Assembly (NCBI RefSeq): GCF_014083865.1
Contig: NZ_JACEFA010000015.1
Location: 1-58,246, forward strand
Source of the DNA: Paraliobacillus salinarum
GTDB lineage: Bacteria > Bacillota > Bacilli > Bacillales > Amphibacillaceae
Direction of reading: 5' to 3'
DNA: 58,246 bases
Part shown: piece by piece, positions 16,548-25,205 of the stretch
Layout of the letters: each line of letters begins with the position of its first letter
How positions within the stretch are numbered: position 1 is the stretch's first letter
Position numbers and translations under genes: made by a program
The notes under the pieces: generated by a model
Database searches by the model: none
The model's input: the letters and a program-made list of their open reading frames with translations, nothing else
Told to the model about the DNA's origin: nothing

Positions 16548-17414
16548 TTAGTGAATAGGTTTGATAATTAGATTCTCAACACCAGAATTGCTAATGGTGT
16601 ACTCCTCTCCATTAGTCGTTATGACGATATCACCAGCTTTCGCAGTAGAGTATATCGTTGCACCAACTGCTAATAAATTGTCGACAGTTTCTTCGACTGG
16701 ATGGCCATAGGTATTGTCTTTTCCATAAGACAATACAGCAATTTCTGGATCAACCGCTTGTAAAAAGGCAAATGAACTTGATGTGTCTGAACCATGATGA
16801 GCTACCTTAATAATCTCTGCATCTACATCTGTTCGTTGCATTATTTTTAATTCTTGTTTCTTTTCTACGTCGCTCATAAAGAGAAAATCAATTTTATTGA
16901 TTGTCAATTGTAAGGCTAAAGAGGATTGATTGTTTGTTTTCAAGATCGAATTTGCATTCAGTACAATGAGTGAGCTGTTGTCTGCTAATGCCTTTACAGT
17001 GTTCAATTTCACAATATGAATTGGTATGTTTTTATCCTTGATACTTCGAAAATAACGCTGATAAGTCCTTGTATAATAAAACTTTCCACTATCCCAAATT
17101 TCTTTAATAGGAAATTGTTTAATAATCGGAAGCAGTCCACCTATATGATCGATATCGGGGTGCGTTGCAATTAATAAATCCAATTCATGTACATTGTATT
17201 TTTTTAAATAGTTGCGTACTTTTTTACTTGCTGCAGGTGGTCCACCATCGATCAAAATATTTTTTTGTTCAGGCGTTTGAATAAAGATGCTATCTCCTTG
17301 TCCGACATTAATAAAGTGTACTTTCATTACGTTTTCGTTGGCGTATAATATATCTTGATTTAGCTGAAAAGATAGAGCAATACTAAAAAGAATAATGAAT
17401 GGAATTTTCTTCAT
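16548..17414 (-). CDS. Secreted metallo-beta-lactamase-fold hydrolase (ComEC C-terminal-like)
   Basis: The 288-aa protein has an N-terminal signal sequence (MKKIPFIILFSIALSF, likely cut near residue 24-26). The metallo-beta-lactamase core follows: VHFINVGQGDSIFI, LIDGGPP, THPDIDHIGG (the HxDxDH metal motif, ~84-93), SDVEKKQE and AHHGSDTSSS. This matches the stand-alone extracellular relatives of the ComEC/Rec2 C-terminal domain, thought to act as nucleases or phosphodiesterases. GGAGGG lies upstream of the ATG. No competence genes are nearby, so a DNA-uptake role is not supported by context. Confidence 0.85.
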   Translation of the reverse strand: MKKIPFIILFSIALSFQLNQDILYANENVMKVHFINVGQGDSIFIQTPEQKNILIDGGPPAASKKVRNYLKKYNVHELDLLIATHPDIDHIGGLLPIIKQFPIKEIWDSGKFYYTRTYQRYFRSIKDKNIPIHIVKLNTVKALADNSSLIVLNANSILKTNNQSSLALQLTINKIDFLFMSDVEKKQELKIMQRTDVDAEIIKVAHHGSDTSSSFAFLQAVDPEIAVLSYGKDNTYGHPVEETVDNLLAVGATIYSTAKAGDIVITTNGEEYTISNSGVENLIIKPIH

Positions 17415-17498
17415 AAATCTTGTTTACCCTCCTATCATAAGAAGACAAATGATCATTCATAGGATAAGTAAATTTCAAGTTTTTATGAATTGGCTAAC

Positions 17499-17537
17499 AA
17501 AAAAGGATGCCACTACAATAGTGACACCTTTAAAATA
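17499..17537 (-). terminator. Terminator of clpE
   Basis: On the minus strand GGTGTCACTA pairs with TAGTGGCATCC around a 3-nt loop, followed by TTTTTT. It begins a few bases beyond the clpE stop. Confidence 0.75.
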
Positions 17538-17543
17538 AATTTC

Positions 17544-19658
17544 TTATGCTTTTTTCACTTTGATTTCGTCATCAACTAACTCAACTTGAATATCAAGCAC
17601 TTGTTCTTCTTCTAATAGTAAGTCCGTTATACCGTCTTCTACTGTGTCCTGAATCACTCGACGTAATGGACGTGCACCAAACCTCGGATCATACCCTTTA
17701 TTTGCAAGGTATTGTTTTGCTTCATCTGAAACAGTAATTGTATACCCTTGTTCTTGTACGTTTTCTTCTAATTCACCTAGCATAATATCCACAATCTGAA
17801 TAAGGTCTTGTTCTTGTAATTCGTTAAATGGAATGATCGCATCAAAACGGTTCAAGAACTCTGGTTTAAAGTAATCATTTAAAGACTCTAATGTAGATAC
17901 AGCTTCATTTTTATCATTATTGAAACCAACAGTAATGTTCTTTACACCACTACCAGCATTACTTGTCATAATAATTACTGTATCCTTGAAGCTTACTTTT
18001 CTACCATGACTATCTGTTAAATGACCATCATCCATAATTTGAAGGAACATATGCTGTACATCAGGATGTGCCTTCTCAATTTCATCTAATAAAATCAAGC
18101 TATACGGATTTCGGCGGACTCTTTCTGTTAATTGACCCGCTTCTTCATGTCCAACATATCCTGGTGGTGAACCAATTATTTTTGATACAGCATGTTTTTC
18201 CATATATTCACTCATATCTAGACGAATCAGTGCATCTCTCATTCCAAATAACTCTTCTGCTAATGCTTTTGTTAGTTCTGTTTTACCTACACCTGTTGGT
18301 CCTATGAACAGGAATGAACCGATTGGGCGATACTTCGATTTTAATCCTGCACGACTTCTACGAACAGCTTTTGCTACTTTTTCTACTGCAATATCCTGTC
18401 CAATTACTTTCTTACCTAAGTTTGTAGCCAGGTGCTGCATTTTTGATTGCTCATCAGCTTGAATTTTTCGTACGGGAATACCTGTTTTTTCTTCGATAAT
18501 TAGTTGAATATCTTCAACCGTTACAGATACTTCTGCTTGTTCATCTGACTCATTCAACTTCTTCTCTAACATAAGCTCTTGATGTCTTAAGTTTGCGGCA
18601 CGTTCATAATCCTCTTTCTCTGCAGCTTCTTGTTTTTCTTTTGCAATGCTATCTAATTGATTCTGAATTGCTTCCTTATCTGATCCTGCATACGCAAGAT
18701 TTAGACGAGCACCTGCTTCATCAATCAAATCAATTGCTTTATCTGGTAAAAAGCGATCTTGCAAGTAACGTTTTGATAACGTAACTGCCCCTTCCATCGC
18801 TTCTTCTGTATAAGTTACATGATGATATGCTTCATAACGCTCTTGTAATCCTTGTAAAATTTGAACCGCTTCTTCCAAGCTCGGTTCTTTCACCATAATA
18901 GGTTGAAAACGACGTTCTAATGCTGCATCTTTTTCAATTTGGCGGTATTCTTTTAATGTCGTTGCACCAATCAATTGTAGCTCACCTCGTGCTAACGCAG
19001 GTTTTAATATATTACCTGCATCCATTTGTGAGCCTTCTGCTGTACCAGCGCCAACCAATAAATGAATTTCATCTACAAATAAAATGACATTTTTACGCGT
19101 TTGTAATTCAGAAACTAATTGCTTCATGCGTTCTTCAAATTGTCCTCGAACACCAGTATTCGCAACGAGTGAAGCAACATCTAATAAATAGATTTCTTTA
19201 TCTAAAAGCTTTGAGGGTACATTCCCTTCTGCAATTTTGAGTGCAAGTCCCTCTGCAATTGCAGTTTTACCTACACCAGGTTCTCCAATTAATACTGGAT
19301 TATTTTTATTTCTTCTATTTAATGTTTCCATCACACGTTTTACTTCTTTATCCCGACCAATGACAGGGTCAATAATTCCTGCTTTTGCCGCATGTGATAG
19401 ATTACTCCCTAGCTCATCTAATAATCCGGATTGATCTGTTCCGCTTTGTTTTGCCCCATTTGAATTAGAGCCAGCAAAAAAGTCTTGAAAATCTTGCTGT
19501 CCTTGGCCTTGGCCTCCGAATATTCCTGACGGATGCGCGGCCTTTTGTTGTATCTCTTTAAAACATGTTTCACAGACATGCATTTGTTGTGTTTGATTAT
19601 TAAATCGAAGGGCTACATTAATATTAGCTGGACGAATGCCACATTGTTGACATTTCAT
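17544..19658 (-). CDS. clpE: ATP-dependent Clp protease ATP-binding subunit ClpE
   Basis: ClpE is a Hsp100 unfoldase that feeds damaged proteins to ClpP. The 704-aa protein starts with the ClpE-specific zinc finger (C3, C6, C29, C32; CQQCGIRP and HVCETC). After a linker come AAA domain 1 (GEPGVGKTA, then [10 protein letters not shown]), a UVR motif ([20 protein letters not shown]), AAA domain 2 ([23 protein letters not shown]) and the C-terminal D2-small domain ([11 protein letters not shown]). Length matches B. subtilis ClpE (~699 aa). The ATG at 19658 follows GAGGAGGAG; a TTG six codons earlier does not. Two CtsR operators bracket its promoter, so it is heat- and stress-induced. Confidence 0.96.
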   Translation of the reverse strand: MKCQQCGIRPANINVALRFNNQTQQMHVCETCFKEIQQKAAHPSGIFGGQGQGQQDFQDFFAGSNSNGAKQSGTDQSGLLDELGSNLSHAAKAGIIDPVIGRDKEVKRVMETLNRRNKNNPVLIGEPGVGKTAIAEGLALKIAEGNVPSKLLDKEIYLLDVASLVANTGVRGQFEERMKQLVSELQTRKNVILFVDEIHLLVGAGTAEGSQMDAGNILKPALARGELQLIGATTLKEYRQIEKDAALERRFQPIMVKEPSLEEAVQILQGLQERYEAYHHVTYTEEAMEGAVTLSKRYLQDRFLPDKAIDLIDEAGARLNLAYAGSDKEAIQNQLDSIAKEKQEAAEKEDYERAANLRHQELMLEKKLNESDEQAEVSVTVEDIQLIIEEKTGIPVRKIQADEQSKMQHLATNLGKKVIGQDIAVEKVAKAVRRSRAGLKSKYRPIGSFLFIGPTGVGKTELTKALAEELFGMRDALIRLDMSEYMEKHAVSKIIGSPPGYVGHEEAGQLTERVRRNPYSLILLDEIEKAHPDVQHMFLQIMDDGHLTDSHGRKVSFKDTVIIMTSNAGSGVKNITVGFNNDKNEAVSTLESLNDYFKPEFLNRFDAIIPFNELQEQDLIQIVDIMLGELEENVQEQGYTITVSDEAKQYLANKGYDPRFGARPLRRVIQDTVEDGITDLLLEEEQVLDIQVELVDDEIKVKKA

Positions 19659-19708
19659 TGATAAACTCCTCCTCAACTTAATTTAAGTTAAATTTGATCA
19701 AGATCTTA

Positions 19709-19725
19709 TTTGACTATCTTTGACC
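19709..19725 (-). promoter_or_regulatory. CtsR operator 1 of clpE
   Basis: The minus strand reads GGTCAAAGATAGTCAAA, two heptads separated by 3 bp, a perfect match to the CtsR consensus RGTCAAA-NAN-RGTCAAA. It lies just downstream of the -10, over the initial transcribed region. Confidence 0.92.
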
Positions 19726-19734
19726 TTTAACCTC

Positions 19735-19763
19735 ATTATAGTCTGACCTATTTTGACTTTCAA
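19735..19763 (-). promoter_or_regulatory. SigA promoter of clpE
   Basis: On the minus strand, -35 TTGAAA (19763-19758), exact 17-bp spacer, -10 TATAAT (19740-19735). The spacer is filled by the second CtsR operator. Confidence 0.88.
19742..19758 (-). promoter_or_regulatory. CtsR operator 2 of clpE
   Basis: The minus strand reads AGTCAAAATAGGTCAGA, matching the CtsR direct heptad repeat with one mismatch in the last heptad. It occupies the spacer between -35 and -10, so bound CtsR would exclude RNA polymerase. Confidence 0.85.
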
Positions 19764-19946
19764 GTGTTTTGCATATATATTTACCGTTTTATTTTCATTT
19801 TAAACATTTAATCACCTTATTTTTAAAATGACTAATTAGTTTAAAATTAAATAATTTACTGTTTTATTGCATAGATTGTATTAATTTATATATTTCCGGG
19901 AATACTTAATCTATAAATCTATTAAGCTCGTAAAAAGGAGGAAATC

Positions 19947-20354
19947 ATGATTTTCTTAGCATATAGTCTATACATCGCCAGCTTTGTTATTGCTTTTCTA
20001 GTTAGTTATTATTATATTCACTATACGAGAGAGCATTCGACCATACACCTACATGCAAATGTGATTACTGCAAGTGTGATGCAATTATCTATCCATTCGC
20101 TTTTTATCTTTGTATGGTTCTTATACACATTTCCAACTAAGTTAACCCATTCTTACATTGGGCTTCAACTTGGAGTCTGGCTCATACTCATTAGTCAACT
20201 CATTCTCATTAGCTTCGTGTTGTATAAGTTTAAAAAAGAGGAAACGATTACTTTTGCAAAACAAATATGGAATACTAGTAAAGAAAAATTAGCTAAAACT
20301 TCACAAAGCATCCGTACCCTTTCTAAAATTCAAATAAAAAAAAGCAGAAACTAA
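19947..20354 (+). CDS. Small membrane protein of unknown function
   Basis: The 135-aa protein has three hydrophobic segments (about 4-24, 42-63 and 70-92). A basic, hydrophilic C-terminal tail follows (KEKLAKTSQSIRTLSKIQIKKSRN). I recognise no family. AAAAGGAGG lies seven bases before the ATG, which supports it as a real gene. It sits between clpE (divergent) and the acyl-CoA synthetase (convergent), with no partner in an operon. Confidence 0.65.
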   Translation: MIFLAYSLYIASFVIAFLVSYYYIHYTREHSTIHLHANVITASVMQLSIHSLFIFVWFLYTFPTKLTHSYIGLQLGVWLILISQLILISFVLYKFKKEETITFAKQIWNTSKEKLAKTSQSIRTLSKIQIKKSRN

Positions 20355-20378
20355 TCAGCTAGTTTTTGCTTTTTTTCA
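20333..20378. terminator. Bidirectional terminator between convergent genes
   Basis: AGCAGAAACTA pairs with TAGTTTTTGCT around a short loop. A-runs on the left and T-runs on the right let it work on both strands. It serves the small membrane protein and the acyl-CoA synthetase. Confidence 0.75.
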
Positions 20379-20391
20379 TGAATATGATTTA

Positions 20392-21969
20392 TTATACAAG
20401 TTGCTTTTCAAGTTGGCGTAATTCTACTCGACGAATTTTACCAGAAGTGGTTTTAGGCAATTCGTCAATGAACGCTATTTTTCTTGGATATTTATATGGT
20501 GCAGTCATTTGCTTCACATGGTCTTGCAATGTCTTTACTAATGCTGGATCATGTTCGTTGATGTTATCTTGTAAAACAATGTAGGCTTTGACTACATTTC
20601 CTCTAATCTCATCTGGGCTTGCAACAACAGCACATTCTTTTACAGAAGGGTGTTTAACCAACGCATCTTCCACCTCAAAAGGCCCAATCGTATAACCGGA
20701 ACTTACAATGATATCATCACTTCTTCCTTCAAACCAGAAGTACCCCTCTTCATCTAACATCGCTTGGTCACCTGTAACAAAGTAGGCACCACGTCTTGCC
20801 TTCATTGTACGTTCTTCGTCTTTATAATAACCTTTAAATAGAGCCGGTGTATCCAATGGTATGGCAATATCTCCAACCGTACCAACGGGAACTGGATTTG
20901 CATCTTCATCAATCAAGATAACTTCATTTCCAGGTGTAGGCTTCCCCATTGAACCAGGCTTTACTTTCATTCCTTTTAGAAAACCTAAGAGTAACGTACT
21001 TTCCGTTTGTCCATATCCATCACGAACAGTTACGTTAAATTGACGTTCAAAAGTATCGATTACTTCTCGATTCAATGGTTCTCCTGCAGACACTGCACTA
21101 TGCAAGGACGGAAGCTGGTAGTCGGCTAAATTATCTACTTTCGCCATCAAGCGATACTCTGTTGGTGTACAGCATAATACATTAATTTGTTTTTCTTGAA
21201 GTAGCTGCAAATATTTTTTTGGATTGAACTTACCATTATAAACGAATCCAGTTGCACCCGAACCCAAAATAGATAACAGTGGACTCCAAACCCACTTCTG
21301 CCAACCAGGAGCAGCAGTCGCCCAAACAGTATCACCTTGTTCAATCGCTAACCAATTTTGTGAGGCTGTCTTTAAATGAGCAAACCCCCAAGCATGTGTA
21401 TGCATAACACCTTTTGGATTTCCCGTCGTACCAGATGTATAGGCTAAGAAAGCAAGATCATCACGTGATGTATCTGCCATCAATAATTCACCTGAGGCTT
21501 CTTCTTTCCATTCATCAATTGAAATCCAGTTATTCACTTTTTCTCCTACTGTAAATTTCTCCAACATATCAATTTGCTCGATATCTTGAAATTGCTTTAC
21601 AAACGGATCATAACTAACAATCGCCTTAACCTCACCATGGGTAATCCTATATTGTAAATCCTTTGTACGCAACATCTCGGAACTAGGAATAATTACGATA
21701 CCAGTCTTCAATGCTGCAAGATAAACCTCATAAGTTTCAATTAAACGAGGCATCATCACTAAAATTTTATCGCCTTTTTGTAACCCTCGCTCTAAAAATA
21801 TATTGCCAATTTTATTTGCGTTATATAGTAATTGCTGATAAGTAACATGCTTTTCATTACCGTCATCGTCCTGCCAAATAATCGCAGTACGATTTGGTTC
21901 TTGTGCAAATTTCTCCATTTCCATTGTGATATTATATTGTTCTGGAGCAATCAACTCTTGTTTTTTCAT
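20392..21969 (-). CDS. Acyl-CoA synthetase (AMP-binding; MbcS/medium-chain type)
   Basis: The 525-aa protein activates a carboxylic acid with ATP and CoA through an acyl-adenylate. The adenylation motifs are clear: AYTSGTTGNPKGVMHTH (~172-188), VRDGYGQTE (~315), GYFWFEGRSDDIIVSSGYTIGP and the catalytic-lysine segment PKTTSGKIRRVELR at the C-terminus. Length and layout match the Bacilli MbcS group (branched short/medium acyl groups) and mammalian medium-chain ligases more than acetyl-CoA synthetase. The substrate is not fixed by sequence. GAAGGGTG precedes the ATG. It stands alone, ended by a terminator shared with the convergent gene. Confidence 0.88.
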   Translation of the reverse strand: MKKQELIAPEQYNITMEMEKFAQEPNRTAIIWQDDDGNEKHVTYQQLLYNANKIGNIFLERGLQKGDKILVMMPRLIETYEVYLAALKTGIVIIPSSEMLRTKDLQYRITHGEVKAIVSYDPFVKQFQDIEQIDMLEKFTVGEKVNNWISIDEWKEEASGELLMADTSRDDLAFLAYTSGTTGNPKGVMHTHAWGFAHLKTASQNWLAIEQGDTVWATAAPGWQKWVWSPLLSILGSGATGFVYNGKFNPKKYLQLLQEKQINVLCCTPTEYRLMAKVDNLADYQLPSLHSAVSAGEPLNREVIDTFERQFNVTVRDGYGQTESTLLLGFLKGMKVKPGSMGKPTPGNEVILIDEDANPVPVGTVGDIAIPLDTPALFKGYYKDEERTMKARRGAYFVTGDQAMLDEEGYFWFEGRSDDIIVSSGYTIGPFEVEDALVKHPSVKECAVVASPDEIRGNVVKAYIVLQDNINEHDPALVKTLQDHVKQMTAPYKYPRKIAFIDELPKTTSGKIRRVELRQLEKQLV

Positions 21970-22184
21970 TATTCACCCTTCTTTATTTGCATGATAAAAA
22001 AACCATACATTTAGTAGTAGGTACTAATTGTATGTCATTATATCAGATTTTAATTCTAAATATCAATATAAAATAGAAGATATTGAACATTACATAATAT
22101 TAACAATAAATTAAAATTAACTATTAATTCCTTATTTTTAAAACAGTATGTTATGATTGAGATATATAAAAGGAGGTTTTCTTC

Positions 22185-23561
22185 ATGCAATGCACCCTTA
22201 CAATCAATAAAAAGTCCAAACAAGTTGACGTTTTGAAAATGTATATGTACAAGCAAAGTAAAGTGATTGAAACAATAGACAAGAATAACCGTTATTTTTA
22301 TCTTGTTTTTTATCATAATCAGTATATAAATGGTGCAAAGGCAACGAAAATAAAACTCGGTTCACACATACACCGAGCATTAACGCATGGTATTACAACA
22401 GAAAGCAATCATCCTTTTGTAAAGGAAGTATTAAATAGAGATACATATCCATGTATAAAATTCAACCAGCTCTATACAAAGTTGCAACAACATTACCCTC
22501 CTAAGGAAACTGCCTTAATTCTGTCGTTTTTTGATTCTTTCACATCCCCAGACGCGATACAAAAATTACTTAAAAAAACATTTTATTCTTATAGAAGAAA
22601 TGGAAAGCTACGTAAGGCTTTTCAAGTGTTGAATATTTTAAATCAAATGGATCCAGCCGACACATTTGCTTTAGATATGATCGGGAAAATGGAATTTCAA
22701 AATGAAAGAACAATTTATCAATCACTTGATTCATTGGAGCAACGCGATCCAATCCACTTTGAATCGGTTTGTTTCAATCAACTCGAAAATCCTGAAATCC
22801 TCACTAAATTAATTGGCTTCTATGACAATAACAATCGTGCCTTAGACGCAGCTATTCTACGCACCTTTATATTAAAGAAACAATTTAATCAATCAGCATG
22901 GGATGGGCTACTAGCTTACCTTGCGAAACACGATACAGAGACACAAATATACAGTTTTTTAGAGTTAAACCAAACATCCCCTCACCCTACAATTAAAAAA
23001 GAACTTGTTTCAAAATTACTAGGCTCCTCCTATCATAATGAAGCAGTTGCTTTTTTTATCGAGCATGAGTATATACCAACAACAAATGAGACAACACAAC
23101 TGATTGACCATCTAAATAAAGTTGATTCTCAAAAGCTTATACATTATTTCCACCAATCGAAGAAGAAAATAAAACAATTACATCACTTAATCCCTAAAAA
23201 GCAAATTGAACAAATTATTGTACCGTTTGTAAAAGCCTTTTTATCTACCTATTCCTTGGGTGAAGTTCAAGAATGGATAGTGAAAACTAAAATAGAAGAT
23301 GAACAGTATTTAATCGAAAAAAACTTGAATAATATAGCATTACTTGAAAATGATCCCGATCAACAATATAAGCTTGGTGAATTATATCTTTCCCTAGGTC
23401 AGTTAGATAAAGCAATAGAATGTTTTAAATGGGAAATTGAGCTTGATCCAAATAACTTAAAATCAATGAAAGCCGTTATAGACTTGCTCAAACAAAGCGG
23501 TGACTTTTCAGAAGCTAAAAATTATGAGGATTTATTAATACAGACTCAAAAATATGGTTAA
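22185..23561 (+). CDS. TPR-repeat protein of unknown function
   Basis: The 458-aa soluble protein ends in tetratricopeptide-type helices (QYKLGELYLSLGQLDKAIECFKWEIELDPNNLKSMKAVIDLLKQSGDF-like region, ~395-445). Related helix pairs appear around 145-180 (SYRRNGKLRKAFQVLNILNQMDP). The N-terminal ~130 residues are not recognisable; they are rich in aromatic and basic residues, with YFYLVFYHNQYINGA. TPR arrays bind other proteins, so a scaffold role is plausible. AAAAGGAGG precedes the ATG and a strong hairpin ends the unit. It is monocistronic and no partner is obvious. Confidence 0.72.
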   Translation: MQCTLTINKKSKQVDVLKMYMYKQSKVIETIDKNNRYFYLVFYHNQYINGAKATKIKLGSHIHRALTHGITTESNHPFVKEVLNRDTYPCIKFNQLYTKLQQHYPPKETALILSFFDSFTSPDAIQKLLKKTFYSYRRNGKLRKAFQVLNILNQMDPADTFALDMIGKMEFQNERTIYQSLDSLEQRDPIHFESVCFNQLENPEILTKLIGFYDNNNRALDAAILRTFILKKQFNQSAWDGLLAYLAKHDTETQIYSFLELNQTSPHPTIKKELVSKLLGSSYHNEAVAFFIEHEYIPTTNETTQLIDHLNKVDSQKLIHYFHQSKKKIKQLHHLIPKKQIEQIIVPFVKAFLSTYSLGEVQEWIVKTKIEDEQYLIEKNLNNIALLENDPDQQYKLGELYLSLGQLDKAIECFKWEIELDPNNLKSMKAVIDLLKQSGDFSEAKNYEDLLIQTQKYG

Positions 23562-23614
23562 ATCACTAATTTAATTGGGTGAAGCTAGGCTGCAAGATTA
23601 TCGATTCTTTTTGA

Positions 23615-23648
23615 AAAATAGTGGAGTGATTTCGCTCCACTGTTTTTC
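23615..23648 (+). terminator. Terminator of the TPR gene
   Basis: AGTGGAG (23620-23626) pairs with CTCCACT (23635-23641) around TGATTTCG, followed by GTTTTT. It lies just before the tandem-repeat array. Confidence 0.8.
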
Positions 23649-23678
23649 ATTAAAATTTGTAGTATGAATAGTATTTAA

Positions 23679-24242
23679 CAGTCATATGCACTCGTTTTGG
23701 TGATACGAATGACTGAATGATCATTTTTCCGGTCACTAGCGACTTGTTTGGCACCGCTTTTGTTCGAATTAATATCTTTTTCGGTCACTAGCTACCTGTT
23801 TTGTACCACTTTTGTTTGAATCAGCTCCTGTTTCGGTCACTAGACACTCGATTCGTACCTCTTTTGTTCAAATCAGCATCGGTTTCGGTCATTAGACACT
23901 CGATTCGTACCTCTTTTGTTCAAATCAGCATCTGTTTCGGTCATTAGACACTCGATTCGTACCTCTTTTGTTCAAATCAGCATCGGTTTCGGTCATTAGA
24001 CACTCGATTCGTACCTCTTTTGTTCAAATCAGCATCGGTTTCGGTCACTAGACACTCGATTCGTACCTCTTTTGTTCAAATCAGCATCGGTTTCGGTCAT
24101 TAGACACTCGATTCGTACCTCTTTTGTTCAAATCAGCATCTGTTTCGGTCATTAGACACTCGATTCGTACCTCTTTTGTTCGAATCAGCATCGGTTTCAG
24201 TCATTAGACACCCGTTTCGTACCTCTTTTGTTCGAATTAATA
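23679..24242. repeat. Tandem array of a 52-bp unit (ten copies plus a degenerate edge copy)
   Basis: Full units start at 23731, 23783, 23835, 23887, 23939, 23991, 24043, 24095, 24147 and 24199, exactly 52 bp apart, and a degenerate copy precedes them at ~23679. The core unit begins GGTCATTAGACACTCGATTC. The seven central units differ only at a few sites, while both edge units are strongly diverged. The C/T at unit position 6 and the G/T in GCATC(G/T)GT repeat with a period of four units (208 bp). 52 is not a multiple of three and stops occur in all frames, so it is non-coding. There are no variable spacers, which rules out CRISPR. It fills most of the 774-bp gap between the TPR gene and pdaA. 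Confidence 0.95.
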
Positions 24243-24284
24243 CTTTTCACTTATTCCATCTTTATTAGATCCTAGGTAACCTAT

Positions 24285-24322
24285 AAAAAAAGAAACGCTC
24301 GCATAATAGAACGAGCATTCCT
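24285..24322 (-). terminator. Terminator of pdaA
   Basis: On the minus strand AATGCTCG pairs with CGAGCGTT (GCTCG/CGAGC core at 24297-24301 and 24312-24316), followed by TTCTTTTTTT. It lies just past the pdaA stop. Confidence 0.75.
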
Positions 24323-24335
24323 TTTCTAATTCCAA

Positions 24336-25130
24336 TTAAAGACCAAAAATCGGCTTAGGTAATTTATCTTTCATCACTAAGTCATCTAGAGATCGAAACG
24401 TATAGCCTTGTTTTCTTAGATCATCAATAAAATATTCGACCGCATCTGCATTATCAGGAGAAACAGTATGCAATAAAATTACAGCTCCTGGATGGATTTG
24501 GTCCATAACTTGCTGATAGGAGCTTTTCCAGCCCTTTTGTTTGTCTGAATGCCAATCAACAAAAGCAAGTGACCAGAACATATGTGTATAGCCAAGCTCA
24601 TTAGCCCACTGAATTGTTCTTGCATTAAATGTTCCTTTTGGTGGGCGAACATATTGTAAGCTCTCTACATCTGTAATTGAAGCAACTGCCCGATCTAACA
24701 AAGCTAGTTCTTCTTTCATTTTTTCTTTAGAAATAGATGTAAAATCAGCATGATGGTTCGAATGATTGCCTAGCAGGTGACCATCCTTAACCATGCGCTT
24801 AATTAATTCTGGTGCGCTTCTAACATAGTGCCCTGTAACAAAGAAGGTTGCAGGAACTTTTTTATCTTTCAATACATCAAGGATATGTTCTGTATAGCCT
24901 GCTTCATAGCCATTATCAAAGGTTAAATAAACGACCTTATCACCTGACTGATCCATATAATAGCCGCCATTCTCTTCTAAAATCTTACCGTACTTCCCTA
25001 CTTCTGGTGGGATATGATTCGTTCCTTTTTTATATCCCCACCCATAGCTTTCTGCATTTACTAAAGCAGGGTTTAACCCTCCTACAAAAATAAAGACTAA
25101 ACTTATTCGTATCATCCAATTTTTCAGCAC
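24336..25130 (-). CDS. pdaA: Delta-lactam-biosynthetic de-N-acetylase PdaA
   Basis: PdaA removes the acetyl group from muramic acid so that muramic-delta-lactam can form in the spore cortex, a feature needed for germination. The protein has a signal-like N-terminus (hydrophobic ~7-25, VNAES cleavage-like), then the NodB deacetylase motifs VVYLTFDNGYEAGY (the TFDNG variant typical of PdaA), HSNHH (metal histidines), RPPKG and AVILLHT. The length of 264 aa fits the family. I chose the GTG at 25130, since GGGTGAT precedes it; an upstream GTG (25139) overlaps that site. Its presence points to a spore-former. Confidence 0.9.
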   Translation of the reverse strand: MLKNWMIRISLVFIFVGGLNPALVNAESYGWGYKKGTNHIPPEVGKYGKILEENGGYYMDQSGDKVVYLTFDNGYEAGYTEHILDVLKDKKVPATFFVTGHYVRSAPELIKRMVKDGHLLGNHSNHHADFTSISKEKMKEELALLDRAVASITDVESLQYVRPPKGTFNARTIQWANELGYTHMFWSLAFVDWHSDKQKGWKSSYQQVMDQIHPGAVILLHTVSPDNADAVEYFIDDLRKQGYTFRSLDDLVMKDKLPKPIFGL

Positions 25131-25205
25131 AAAAATCACCCGTTTTTTCTTTTATTGTGCCAAGTAATGAATATTTTATTCTTGCAGGATTATGATACTA
25201 TTTTT

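Noticed and set aside
16548-17414. Competence gene comEC
   Set aside because: Only the beta-lactamase-fold domain is present, with a signal peptide and no membrane channel domain. It is a stand-alone secreted relative.
23679-24242. Possible CRISPR array
   Set aside because: The 52-bp units abut directly and are nearly identical across their full length. There are no variable spacers and no cas genes nearby.
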